From: Mycolicibacterium mageritense
GTDB taxonomy: Bacteria > Actinomycetota > Actinomycetes > Mycobacteriales > Mycobacteriaceae
Assembly (NCBI RefSeq): GCF_010727475.1
Contig: NZ_AP022567.1
Span: forward strand, 5,022,001-5,086,000
Length of the DNA: 64,000 nt
Direction of reading: 5' to 3'
Below are positions 48,783 through 58,200 of the stretch, piece by piece; position 1 is the first letter of the stretch; each line of letters starts with the position of its first letter. Position numbers and translations under genes: made by a program. The notes beneath the pieces were generated by a model, which saw only the letters and a list, made by a program, of their open reading frames with translations, did not search any database and was not told the DNA's origin.

Positions 48783-51698
48783 CTACCCACCGGCGGTTTC
48801 GCGGGCTTCGACGGCCTTTTCGAGACGCTCGAGTACCGCGCGCAGATCTGCGAGTGCCTCCTTGAGTTCAGCCGTCGTCTCGGGCGCACCGCCGGGGGCC
48901 GGTGGTGCCGCCGCGGGTGGACGGGACTGCGGCCGGGCTGGATCCGGCGGTCGCGTGGTCGCGGCATCGCCGCCGGGGGCGGTTGCGGCGCGTCCGGTGC
49001 CGAGCCCGAACACCTGGTCGAGGGCTTCGGCGAGGGTAGGGGCATAGCCGATTCGGACTCCGCCGTCGGCGCGGGGTTCGCGCAGGCTGACCAGCACCCG
49101 GGACAGCTGGGGGAACGTCGAACTGTTGGGTGTGGTCGGAATGCGTTCGGTATAAAGCGGTTCGACGTAGAGGACGCCGCCGTCGGCGATCGGAAGTGTC
49201 AGCAGGTTGCCGTAATGGATCCGGTTGGATCGCTCCAGCAGGGTGCGCTCGGAGGCGACCCGGGTGTCGGAGATCATCGAGTTCTGGATCTGCTGCGGGC
49301 CTTGGGTCAGGGTGTCGGTCGGTAGCTGCAGCACGCTGATCTTGCCGTAGTTCTCCGGATCGGAGTCCACAGAGATGTAGGCCGACAAGAACTCCCGGTT
49401 GTACCCGACCATCGGACTGGCAAGCCGGAACGACGGGCGCGCGCTCTGCTGGTCACCGACGAGGACATAGAACGGCGGCTGTGGTGAGTCCGACTCGGTC
49501 GTCGGATCGCTCGGCACGGACCAGAAGGCGTTGGTGGTGAAGAACTCTCGCGGTTCGTCGACGTGGTATCTGGCCAGCATCTCCCGCTGGATCCGGAACA
49601 GATCCTCGGGATAGCGGAAATGCGCGCGCAGTTCGTCGGAGACGTCATCCGCGGATCGAACGACGCCGGGGAAGGCGCGCATCCATGCCTTCAGGACCGG
49701 GTCTTCGAGATCGACCTGGTAGAGCGTGACGGTGCCGTCATAGGCGTCCACCGTGGCCTTGACCGAATTGCGCACGTACCCCACTGGTACGCCCGGTTGC
49801 GTGATCCCCCCGGCGCCGGTCACCGGTGCTTGCAACGAGCTGCGCTGCGCATACGGATACCGGGAGAGCGTCGTGTACGCGTCGACGATCCAGACGATGC
49901 GCCCTTCGACCACCGCAGGATAGGCATTGGCGTCGGGGGTGAGCCATGGGGCAACCCGCTGTACCCGTTGCCTCGGGTCTCGGTGGATGATCAGCTTCGA
50001 TTGCGCGCCGATCGCGCGGGAGAACAAGATGTTGCGTTCGGCGAACTTCGCGGCGAATACCGTGCGGTTGAACCAGTTTCCGATCGGCACGCCGCCGGTG
50101 CCGGTGTAGGTGTATTTGGAGGTGTCGGTGTCGTACTCGCGAGGCGCCTCTTGCGGGGTGCCGCCGACGATCGCATAGTCCGGATCCCCTTGCGCGATGA
50201 CTTCGCCGAAATAGATGCGCGGTTGGTCGACCCGGATGATCTGGCGACCCGACCCCAGCGACGCGATGTCGCTCACGGTGTAGATCGGATACCCGCTGTT
50301 GCTGTCCGCAGGTTCTGAGGCGTTCGGCGCGTCGCGCACCGCGGCGTTCACCCGGTTCGCCGGTGCGGCGACGAAACCGTTGCCGTGGGTGTAGACGGTA
50401 TGCCGGTTGATCCAGTCGGTCTGGTTGCCGGTCAGGCTGTCCGGTGACAGTTCGCGGACACCAACGATGTAGTCCCGCAACTCGCCGTCGATGTGATAGC
50501 GGTCGATGTCTAATTCGGCGGGGAAGCTGTAGAAGTTCTTGAGCTGTTGCTGCTGAGTAAAGGTCCGGGAGAGCACCTTTGGGTCGAGCAGGCGCGCGTT
50601 GGCGATCGTGGTGGCATCCGCTGCGACGTCACGCGGATTCTTGGTCCCGATGCCAGGGTAGTCGCGGTATTCCACGCGATCGCTGCCGAGCCGATACGCG
50701 TCGCGGGTCGCGGCGATGTTGCGTTCGATGAACGGTCGCTCGACGTCGGCAGCGTTGGGCCGCACCGAGAATTGCTCCATCACCAGTGGCCAGGCCCCGC
50801 CGACCAGCACCGACGACAGCACGAGTAGTGCCGTCGCCATGGCAGGAATCCGCATGTCCTGCAGGAAGATCACCGCGAAAAGGGCCAGCGCGCACAGCAC
50901 CGCGATCGCGAGCAGGACGAGCTTGGCAGGCAGTTCGGCGTGGATCGTGGTGTAACCGGCACCGGTGAATGTCGGTTCCTTTCGGCTGCTGGATACCAGC
51001 TCGTAGTGATCGAACCAGTACGCGACTGCCTTCAACATGATCAACGTGCCTGCGAGCAACGCGATCTGAATGCGGGTGGGCAGGGTGAGGGTGCCCTTGC
51101 CCGAGGACAGCCGGATGCCTCCGAAGATGTAGTGCGTCACCACGTTTGCGACAAGGGCAAGGCATATCGCGACGAACAGCCAGTTGAGGAGGAACCGGTA
51201 GAACGGGAGGTCGAACACGAAGAACGCGATGTCACGTCCGAACTCCGGGTCGGTGGTACCGAATTGCTCGCCGTGCAGGAACAGTTGAACTGTCCTCCAA
51301 CTCGTCTGCCCGACCAGACCGCACAGGGCCGCGATACTCGCCGCGATGCCGCACGACAGCAAACGCGGCCGCCGCATCGCGAGGGTTCGGTACTGCGCGA
51401 GTGGGTCGTTGTCGCGCTTGGCAGGGACGAAGACCAGTCGGGTGCGATACGCCAGCATCATCGCCGCCAGCAGACTACCTCCGACGAGCAGCGCCACCGC
51501 GCCGAAGACCGCGGCCCGGGTCAACAGCACCGTGGCCCAGACGCGGCGGAAACCCACCTCTCCGAACCACAACCAGTCGACGTATGAGTTCAACAAGCCC
51601 GGCACGACAAGCAGGAGCACGACAACGGTGACGGCCGCGATGATCAGCGCACGGGCCCGTCTGGACGCCGAGAATCTGTCGGTCGAACCCTGCTGCAT
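48783..51698 (-). CDS. UPF0182 membrane protein
   Basis: This 971-residue protein of the UPF0182/COG1615 family has seven N-terminal membrane helices (residues about 15-320, with YVDWLWFGEVGFRRVW) and a very large extracytoplasmic domain (PNAADVERPFIERNIAATRDAYRL onward). A Pro/Ala-rich linker precedes a short coiled coil at the C-terminus (AELKEALADLRAVLERLEKA). ATG 51698 has GGAG six bases upstream. M. tuberculosis has two members (Rv0064, Rv3193c), both of unknown function. Confidence 0.9.
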   Translation of the reverse strand: MQQGSTDRFSASRRARALIIAAVTVVVLLLVVPGLLNSYVDWLWFGEVGFRRVWATVLLTRAAVFGAVALLVGGSLLAAMMLAYRTRLVFVPAKRDNDPLAQYRTLAMRRPRLLSCGIAASIAALCGLVGQTSWRTVQLFLHGEQFGTTDPEFGRDIAFFVFDLPFYRFLLNWLFVAICLALVANVVTHYIFGGIRLSSGKGTLTLPTRIQIALLAGTLIMLKAVAYWFDHYELVSSSRKEPTFTGAGYTTIHAELPAKLVLLAIAVLCALALFAVIFLQDMRIPAMATALLVLSSVLVGGAWPLVMEQFSVRPNAADVERPFIERNIAATRDAYRLGSDRVEYRDYPGIGTKNPRDVAADATTIANARLLDPKVLSRTFTQQQQLKNFYSFPAELDIDRYHIDGELRDYIVGVRELSPDSLTGNQTDWINRHTVYTHGNGFVAAPANRVNAAVRDAPNASEPADSNSGYPIYTVSDIASLGSGRQIIRVDQPRIYFGEVIAQGDPDYAIVGGTPQEAPREYDTDTSKYTYTGTGGVPIGNWFNRTVFAAKFAERNILFSRAIGAQSKLIIHRDPRQRVQRVAPWLTPDANAYPAVVEGRIVWIVDAYTTLSRYPYAQRSSLQAPVTGAGGITQPGVPVGYVRNSVKATVDAYDGTVTLYQVDLEDPVLKAWMRAFPGVVRSADDVSDELRAHFRYPEDLFRIQREMLARYHVDEPREFFTTNAFWSVPSDPTTESDSPQPPFYVLVGDQQSARPSFRLASPMVGYNREFLSAYISVDSDPENYGKISVLQLPTDTLTQGPQQIQNSMISDTRVASERTLLERSNRIHYGNLLTLPIADGGVLYVEPLYTERIPTTPNSSTFPQLSRVLVSLREPRADGGVRIGYAPTLAEALDQVFGLGTGRAATAPGGDAATTRPPDPARPQSRPPAAAPPAPGGAPETTAELKEALADLRAVLERLEKAVEARETAGG

Positions 51699-51818
51699 GC
51701 CTACTCCGACGTTCGAGTGTCCGGACAGTCTGCGCGGTCGTCTCATCGACCACCATCGGGTCCGACACCCATTCCCGCCGGGACGCTACCTGTAGGAGAA
51801 TTGTCAGGGGCACAGCTT

Positions 51819-51841
51819 CGGGCCGCTGCAGTCGCGGCCCG
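51819..51841 (-). terminator. GC-rich stem-loop after the quinone oxidoreductase gene
   Basis: CGGGCCGC and GCGGCCCG pair over 8 bp around a 7-base loop, 15 bp past the stop of the leftward gene. No U tract follows. It separates that gene from the UPF0182 promoter. Confidence 0.55.
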
Positions 51842-51855
51842 GTGGGTGAGACAGG

Positions 51856-52827
51856 TCAGCGGATCTTCAACACGACCTTGCCTTTGGCGCTGCGGTTCTC
51901 CAGCGACGCGATGGCCTCGCCGGCCCGCTCCAGGGGGTAGACCTCGGGCGCGGGCGGCGGGATCGCGCCCGAGGCGAGCAGCGGCGCGAGCTCGGCCCAC
52001 TGCTCGGCCAGGTATCCGGGGTGGGAGAACGTCCATGCGCCCCAGCCCGCTCCTACGACGTCGATGTTGTTGAGCAGCAACCGGTTGACCTTGACGGTGG
52101 GGATCTCGCCACCGGTGAAGCCGATCACCAGCAGCCGACCGCCAACGGCGAGTGACCGCAGTGAGTCGGTGAACCGATCGCCGCCGACCGGGTCGACCAC
52201 GATGTCGACGCCGCGCCCACCGGTCAGGTCTTTGACCGCATCACGGAATCCGTCGGCCAGCACCACATCGGAAGCACCTGCAGCCCTGGCGATTTCCGCC
52301 TTCTCTTGAGTGGACACCACCGCGATGGTGCGCGCGGCCCCCAGGGCCGGGGCCAGCCGTAACGCGGCGGTGCCGATCCCCCCGGCCGCGCCGTGCACCA
52401 GCACGGTTTCACCGTCGCGCAGCCGTCCCCGGGTTCGCAGCGCGAAATGCACTGTCATGTCGTTGAACAGGATGCCTGCGCCCGCTTCGAAAGACACCGC
52501 ATCCGGAAGTGCGAACACTCGATCGGCAGGCAGTGCAACGACTTCGGCCATGCCACCGGACAGCATGGTCAGGCCGAGCACGCGGTCACCGGCGGCCACG
52601 TGTGCGTCGGACGGGGCGCTGCGTACGGTGCCGGCGATCTCGGCGCCCGGGGTGAACGGCAGCTCTGGCTTGTACTGATAGAGCCCGCGCGTCAAGAGCG
52701 CGTCGGGGAACGCCACGCCGGCCGCATGGACATCGATGACGACGGTGTCGTCACCAGACGGTTCGTCGACTTCGGTCACCTGCACGGCCGTGGGGCCGTC
52801 GAGCCGGGTGATCTGTGCTGCACGCAT
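51856..52827 (-). CDS. Quinone oxidoreductase-like MDR protein
   Basis: This 323-residue NADPH-dependent medium-chain reductase without zinc sites has GVAFPDALLTRGLYQYKPELPFTPGAEIAG, coenzyme loop VHGAAGGIGTAALRLA and VDPVGGDRFTDSLRSLA, typical of the NADPH:quinone oxidoreductase/Zn-independent group. ATG 52827 is preceded by AAAGAGG. It is divergent from the zinc dehydrogenase at 52949. Confidence 0.87.
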   Translation of the reverse strand: MRAAQITRLDGPTAVQVTEVDEPSGDDTVVIDVHAAGVAFPDALLTRGLYQYKPELPFTPGAEIAGTVRSAPSDAHVAAGDRVLGLTMLSGGMAEVVALPADRVFALPDAVSFEAGAGILFNDMTVHFALRTRGRLRDGETVLVHGAAGGIGTAALRLAPALGAARTIAVVSTQEKAEIARAAGASDVVLADGFRDAVKDLTGGRGVDIVVDPVGGDRFTDSLRSLAVGGRLLVIGFTGGEIPTVKVNRLLLNNIDVVGAGWGAWTFSHPGYLAEQWAELAPLLASGAIPPPAPEVYPLERAGEAIASLENRSAKGKVVLKIR

Positions 52828-52948
52828 CGGGGCCTCTTTCTGGAGTCGTCGGGCCCAATTCTGCGCTGGGCCGCATCGGCGCCTTCGTGCGGTCCGCTGA
52901 CCGAGGGCGTACTCGACAGGTGTCAAGTTGGTCGCCTACGATCACCGG

Positions 52949-54034
52949 ATGCTCAACGCCCGCGCCGCGGTGCTGCTCGATCCGGGTGCTGATCCGCAAC
53001 TGGCCGAGGTGCAGGTTCGCGAACCTGTCGGTGACGAAGTCCTGGTCAGGATCGATGCCGTGGGAATCTGCCATACCGACGTCAGCGTCGCATCGTGGTT
53101 CCGCAAGCTGCCGATGGTGTTCGGTCACGAAGGTGCGGGCACCGTCGTCGCGGTCGGGCGGGACGCGCAGCGTCGGATCGGCGAGCAGGTGGTGTTGACG
53201 TTCGCGAGCTGCGGCAGCTGTGCAAACTGCGCTGCGCAGCGTCCGGCGTACTGCGACCATGCCACGGACCTCAACATGCGTGGCCGCCGCGGCGAATCCA
53301 GTGCGCTGCGGCTCGACGGCGCCCCTGTCACGGACGGGTTCTTCGGGCAGTCGAGTTTCGCCACCTACGCCATCGCCGGAAGCCGTAACGCCGTGGCCCT
53401 GTCCGATCCGATCGATCCCGCGCTCGCTGCACCGCTGGGTTGCAGCGTGCAGACCGGCGTCGGAGCCGTCCTCACCGTGCTGCGTCCACAGCGGTCCGAC
53501 TCCATCGTGGTCTTCGGTGCCGGTGCGGTCGGGCTGTCGGCGGTGATGGGTGCCCGCATCGCCGGCTGCCGCACCATCGTGGCGGTCGATCCCATCGAGC
53601 AACGACGCACGCTCGCAACGGAATTGGGCGCCACCGCGACCATCGACCCGGCTGCCTCGGACGCCGCGGCGGCGGTGCTCGAACTGACCGGGGGAGTGAG
53701 TACCGCGGTGGACACCACGGCACGGCCGGATGTCATCGCGTCAGCGGTCGGGGTGCTGCGAACGCGCGGCACGCTCGCGCTTCTCGGGCTCGGGGCGATG
53801 ACCGCCGAACTCCCGGTCGCACTCATCATGGCCAAAGGATTGACGGTGCGTGGCGTCGTGGAAGGTGACAGCGAACCGCACGCGTTCATCCCACGACTGG
53901 TGCGCCTGTACTCCACCGGGGAACTGCCGCTGGAAAGACTCGTCACCACTTACGCATTTGACGATTTCACGGGTGCCTGGGCGGCTGCCAAGTCCGGCGA
54001 GGTGATCAAACCCGTGCTGGTTACCGAGCGGTAG
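52949..54034 (+). CDS. Zinc-dependent alcohol dehydrogenase, aryl-alcohol/class III-like
   Basis: This 361-residue MDR enzyme has catalytic zinc ligands in GICHTD and FGHEGAG, structural cysteines CGSCANCAAQRPAYC, the long class III-type loop (DLNMRGRRGESSALRLDG...FGQSSFATYA) and coenzyme loop GAGAVGLSAVMGA. This is the layout of aryl-alcohol and formaldehyde-type dehydrogenases. ATG 52949 is the first family-consistent start. An alpha/beta hydrolase follows after 48 bp. Confidence 0.86.
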   Translation: MLNARAAVLLDPGADPQLAEVQVREPVGDEVLVRIDAVGICHTDVSVASWFRKLPMVFGHEGAGTVVAVGRDAQRRIGEQVVLTFASCGSCANCAAQRPAYCDHATDLNMRGRRGESSALRLDGAPVTDGFFGQSSFATYAIAGSRNAVALSDPIDPALAAPLGCSVQTGVGAVLTVLRPQRSDSIVVFGAGAVGLSAVMGARIAGCRTIVAVDPIEQRRTLATELGATATIDPAASDAAAAVLELTGGVSTAVDTTARPDVIASAVGVLRTRGTLALLGLGAMTAELPVALIMAKGLTVRGVVEGDSEPHAFIPRLVRLYSTGELPLERLVTTYAFDDFTGAWAAAKSGEVIKPVLVTER

Positions 54035-54082
54035 GATTTGGGTCACAGCAAAGGCAACGCCGCCTGACGATTGGAGCTTCAG

Positions 54083-55003
54083 ATGCCGCTTCCACCGCTG
54101 CCTCCGGGTCGCACAGTCGAGGTACGAGGCATCGACGGGATCCGACTGCACGCCCAGGTGTTCGGTCCCGAGAACGGCTACCCGATAGTGCTGGCACACG
54201 GCATCACGTGCGCGATCGAGGTCTGGGCACACCAGATCGCCGACCTCGCCGGTGACTATCGCGTCATCGCGTACGACCACCGCGGGCACGGCCGCAGCGA
54301 CGCACCCCGCGGCAGGAGCGGCTACAGCCTCAACCATCTGGCCGCCGATCTGGATGCGGTGCTGGAGGCCACCCTCAACCCGGGCGAACGGGCCGTGATC
54401 GCGGGGCACTCGATGGGCGGCATCGCGATCACGTCGTGGTCGCAGCGCTACCCGGGCCGGGTGCGGAGCCGCGCCGACGCGGTCGCGCTGATCAACACCA
54501 CGACGGGCGACCTGCTGCGGGACGTCAAGCTCGCGCAGGTGCCGACGCGGCTCTCGGCATCCAGGATCCGCGCGGCCGGCACGCTGCTGAAGACGTTCGG
54601 CGCCACGCCGGTGCCGAAGCTGGCCGACGGGCCGAACCGGCGGTTCGTCGCATACCTGGCGGTGGGCCGGGACGCCGACCCGTGGGTGGCCGATTTCGTA
54701 TACGACCTGTTCGCGGCCACACCGGCGGTGGGCCGGGGCGGCTGGGCGCGCGTGCTCGTCGACAATCTCGGGCCCAAGCACATCTCACTGCGAAACCTCA
54801 CCGTGCCGACGCTGGTGATCGGCAGTCAGATGGATCGGCTGCTGCCGATCAACGCGTCGCGGCGCATCGCCGACGACGCCCCGAACCTGGCGGCCTTCGT
54901 GGAGCTGACCGGCGGGCACTGCGCCATCCTGGAACGTCCCGCCGAGGTCAACCGTGAGCTGCGGGCGCTGGCCGAATCGGTGAAACGGCGGATCACGGCG
55001 TAA
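54083..55003 (+). CDS. Alpha/beta-fold hydrolase
   Basis: This 306-residue hydrolase has an oxyanion HG motif (VLAHGITCAIEVW), YDHRGHGRSD, nucleophile Ser in AGHSMGGIAI, acid in GSQMDRLLP and His in GGHCAILERP. The resemblance is to mycobacterial lipase/esterase-like proteins. ATG 54083 has TTGGAG upstream. It probably shares a transcript with the dehydrogenase in front. Substrate unknown. Confidence 0.85.
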   Translation: MPLPPLPPGRTVEVRGIDGIRLHAQVFGPENGYPIVLAHGITCAIEVWAHQIADLAGDYRVIAYDHRGHGRSDAPRGRSGYSLNHLAADLDAVLEATLNPGERAVIAGHSMGGIAITSWSQRYPGRVRSRADAVALINTTTGDLLRDVKLAQVPTRLSASRIRAAGTLLKTFGATPVPKLADGPNRRFVAYLAVGRDADPWVADFVYDLFAATPAVGRGGWARVLVDNLGPKHISLRNLTVPTLVIGSQMDRLLPINASRRIADDAPNLAAFVELTGGHCAILERPAEVNRELRALAESVKRRITA

Positions 55004-55246
55004 CCACGTCCCGGCGCCCGACAGCGGCCCAAGCCCCGCGCGTAATAGTTGACGGCGCAAGCACTTTGCCGTTGCCAGATCGTGGCATGTCGGCCGAATC
55101 TGCGCCTTCCGTGCGCGCTCTGACCCGACCGGAAATTACCATGAGCCAACAGAGCCGGTTGAAGGAAGAGTTAGGGACCGCGACATGTTGCGCTTCCCTT
55201 GTCAGGCCGTCCGGTGGGCGGCGGGCCAAGTGGTCGGCTGCGTGCT

Positions 55247-58200
55247 GTGACGGCTCCGGTACTCGATCTCGACGGCCGCGTGGTCGACCGCAAACGTGAG
55301 ATCGCCGAACTCCGCGCGGCGGTCGAGGCGTCGGAGCGCTCCGGCGGAGGTTGCGTTCTCATCAGCGGCGTTCCGGGCGTGGGCAAGTCGACGCTGACCC
55401 AGGCACTCGGCGCCGAGGTCTCGCAGCGGGACTGTGTATTCGCGTACGGACGGTGTCGCGACGGGGCCCCGGCGCCGTACGCCGCGCTGCGCGACGCGCT
55501 CGGCTCGATCGTCCGCACCATGGAGGCCACCGGTCCGGCCGAGCGGGACGGGTGGCGCACGGAACTGGTCAACGGGATGTCAGGGCTCACCGGAGTCCTC
55601 GGCGAGCTGGTGCCCGAGCTGGGCCCGCTCCTCGGCGGCGCGGCACAGGTCGAGGATCGGGACGCGGCCGATGCCCGCAGGCGACTGCACCGCGCCGTGA
55701 TCCGGCTGGTGTCCGCGACCGCGGCGTATCGGCCCGTGGTCCTGGCAATCGACGATCTCCAGTGGGCCGATCGGGACACGCTGCTGCTGCTGTCGGAACT
55801 GCTGTCGGTGTCACTTCGCAACGTGCTGGTTCTCGGGGCGCACCGCGCAGGCGAGTTCGACCCGGACACAGCGGGTTTCACCGTAGTGGCACCGCGGTGC
55901 ATCGAGCTCGATCCGTTGGGGCGCAAGGACGTCGAGGAGCTGCTCTCGATGGTGAGTGGCCCGGGCCTCGAGCTCGGCGACGTCGCGGCCGAGTTCCAGC
56001 ACCGCACCGGCGGTAATCCGCTCCAAGTCCGCCAACTGCTCTACCGTGCACAGCTCGCAGGCGCACTCATCCCGGTCGGGGCCGGCGGGCACCCCAGCTG
56101 GGATCTGCGGGTGCTGTCATCCATCGAAGTCAGTGCGACCGCCGCCGAGTTCCTCGGACACTACGTCGACCAACTGCGCCCGAACGACCGGGCGGTGCTG
56201 AGTGCGCTGTCATGCGTGGGCGGTGAGTTCGATCTCGCCGACGCGGCCGCGGCCGCAGACCAACCGGCTGACGTGGTGGCACATGCGCTCTGGTCGGCTC
56301 TGGAACTCCGCCTCATCGAAGCGCTCGACAGCCGCGGCGAGCGGATCGCCAATGCCATCAGCCTCGACGCCAGGTACCGGTTCAGCCATGACCGCATCGC
56401 CGAGACGGCGCGCGACGCCCTGCCCCTCGAGGCGCAACGTGAGACCCACCTGAGGATCGGCAGGCGCATGGTCGCGCTCGGCGACGAGCGGTTGTTCGAG
56501 GCCGCCCGGCACGTCGGCATCGGCGGCGCGGGATCGGTCGAGGACGGTGAACGCCGTCAGTTTGTCTCGGTGCTGCGACGCGCGGCGGCCAAAGCCCGGG
56601 CCCAGGCGTCGTTCCCGCTCGCCCTCGAGTACTGCCGCAACGGGCTGGAACTCCTGGGGCAGCGCCGCTGGACCGACGATTTCGAGCTGACCCGCGAGCT
56701 GCAACTCGACGCCGCGCAGGCGGCGCTTCTCGTCGGTGACATGGCGGCGCTGCACACGTTGCTCGACGAGGCCGCGCAGCATCTGGCCGAGCCGGCCGAC
56801 CGGGCGCGCATCGCCTACCTGCGGCTCAAAGGTCACGTCGCGGAGAACCGGCTGCAAGACGCTTTGGAAACCGGGTTGCGGGCGCTGGAGGATCTCGGGG
56901 AACCGATCGCGCCCGACCCGGGCAAGCCCCGGATGGCGATCGCGCTCGCACAGATGAAGCTCGCCATGCGGCGCTGGACTACGGACCGGCTGCTGGCGCT
57001 GCCGGACTGCCAGGACCGCAGGGTCATCGAGATCCAGCGCATCCTCGACGAACTGCGCAGCTTGAGCTACATCGTCCGGCTCAACATCTTGCCGCTCGTG
57101 GTCCGCAAGCAACTCGACCTGACGCTCGCGCACGGCCACACGCCGTCCTCGCCCCTCGTGCTCGTCAGCTACGGGCTGCTTCTCGTCGTCACCGGCGACA
57201 GCGGCGGGGCCCAGCGCTTCGGCGAGGTGGGGCTTGAGCTCGCCGACCGCGAGGAGTTCCGGCAGGCGCGACCGGAAACCGTCTTCATGTACCTGAACTT
57301 CATCCGGCATTGGCGTCACCCCATGCACGAAGGCTTCCCGCAACTGCGCGACGCCGTCGCGGAGGCACTCGACCAAGGGGACCAGGAATATGCCGGTTTC
57401 CTCGCCGCGGTGTTGCTGTCCCAGTCGTTCTGGGCGGGCCAACCGCTGCCCGAGATCGACCTGCTGGCCCGCACACTCATTCCGGAGATCCGGTCACAGC
57501 CCGTGCCTCGCCTGCTGTGCCAGGCCGTTCAGCAGATCTGCCTCAATCTGATGGGCCGCAGCGAGGATCCGTTCCTGCTGGCCGGTGAGAGCGGATTCGA
57601 CGAGCGGGAGGCCGTGCCGGCCGCTCGCCTGCAAGGCGATGAGGTCACCGTCAGTGCGGTCGCGACGCAGCGACTCGGGCTGTATTTCTGGACCGGCGAC
57701 TACGCCAGTGGCGCCGCGGTCGTCGATGAGGTGATGGAGCACATCGACGGCATGGCCGGGAACGCCATCATGCAACTCAACTACATGGTCTCCACGCTCT
57801 GCCAGATCCACGCCGCGCCAAGGGCCCGTGCCACCCGACGCGCGGTACGCAAGGCGCTGGCGCTGCACCGTAAATGGGCGGCGGAGTCGCCGGCCAATTA
57901 CGCGGCGCCGTACGCGCTCATTCAGGGCACCTGGGCACGCGTCTGCGGACGACACCGGGAAGCCGAGAAGTACCTCGACCAGGCGATGGCGCTGGCCGAC
58001 GAGAACCACCTGCCGATGCTCGGGGCGGTCGCGCACGAAGAGGCCGCTGCGCTCTATACGGAAACCGGTCGCGTGACGCTGCGCGAGCACATGTTGCGGT
58101 CGGCTTATCAACGGTTCGTCAACGGTGGCATGACGCTGCGGGCGGACCGGCTCGCGCGGGAGCATCCCTGGTTGTTGAGCCGGCATCTTGCCGACACCGG

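Noticed and set aside
55004..55246. Promoter with TTGACG before the cyclase gene
   Set aside because: A TTGACG occurs near 55047, but no convincing -10 element at proper spacing was found in this gene-free stretch.
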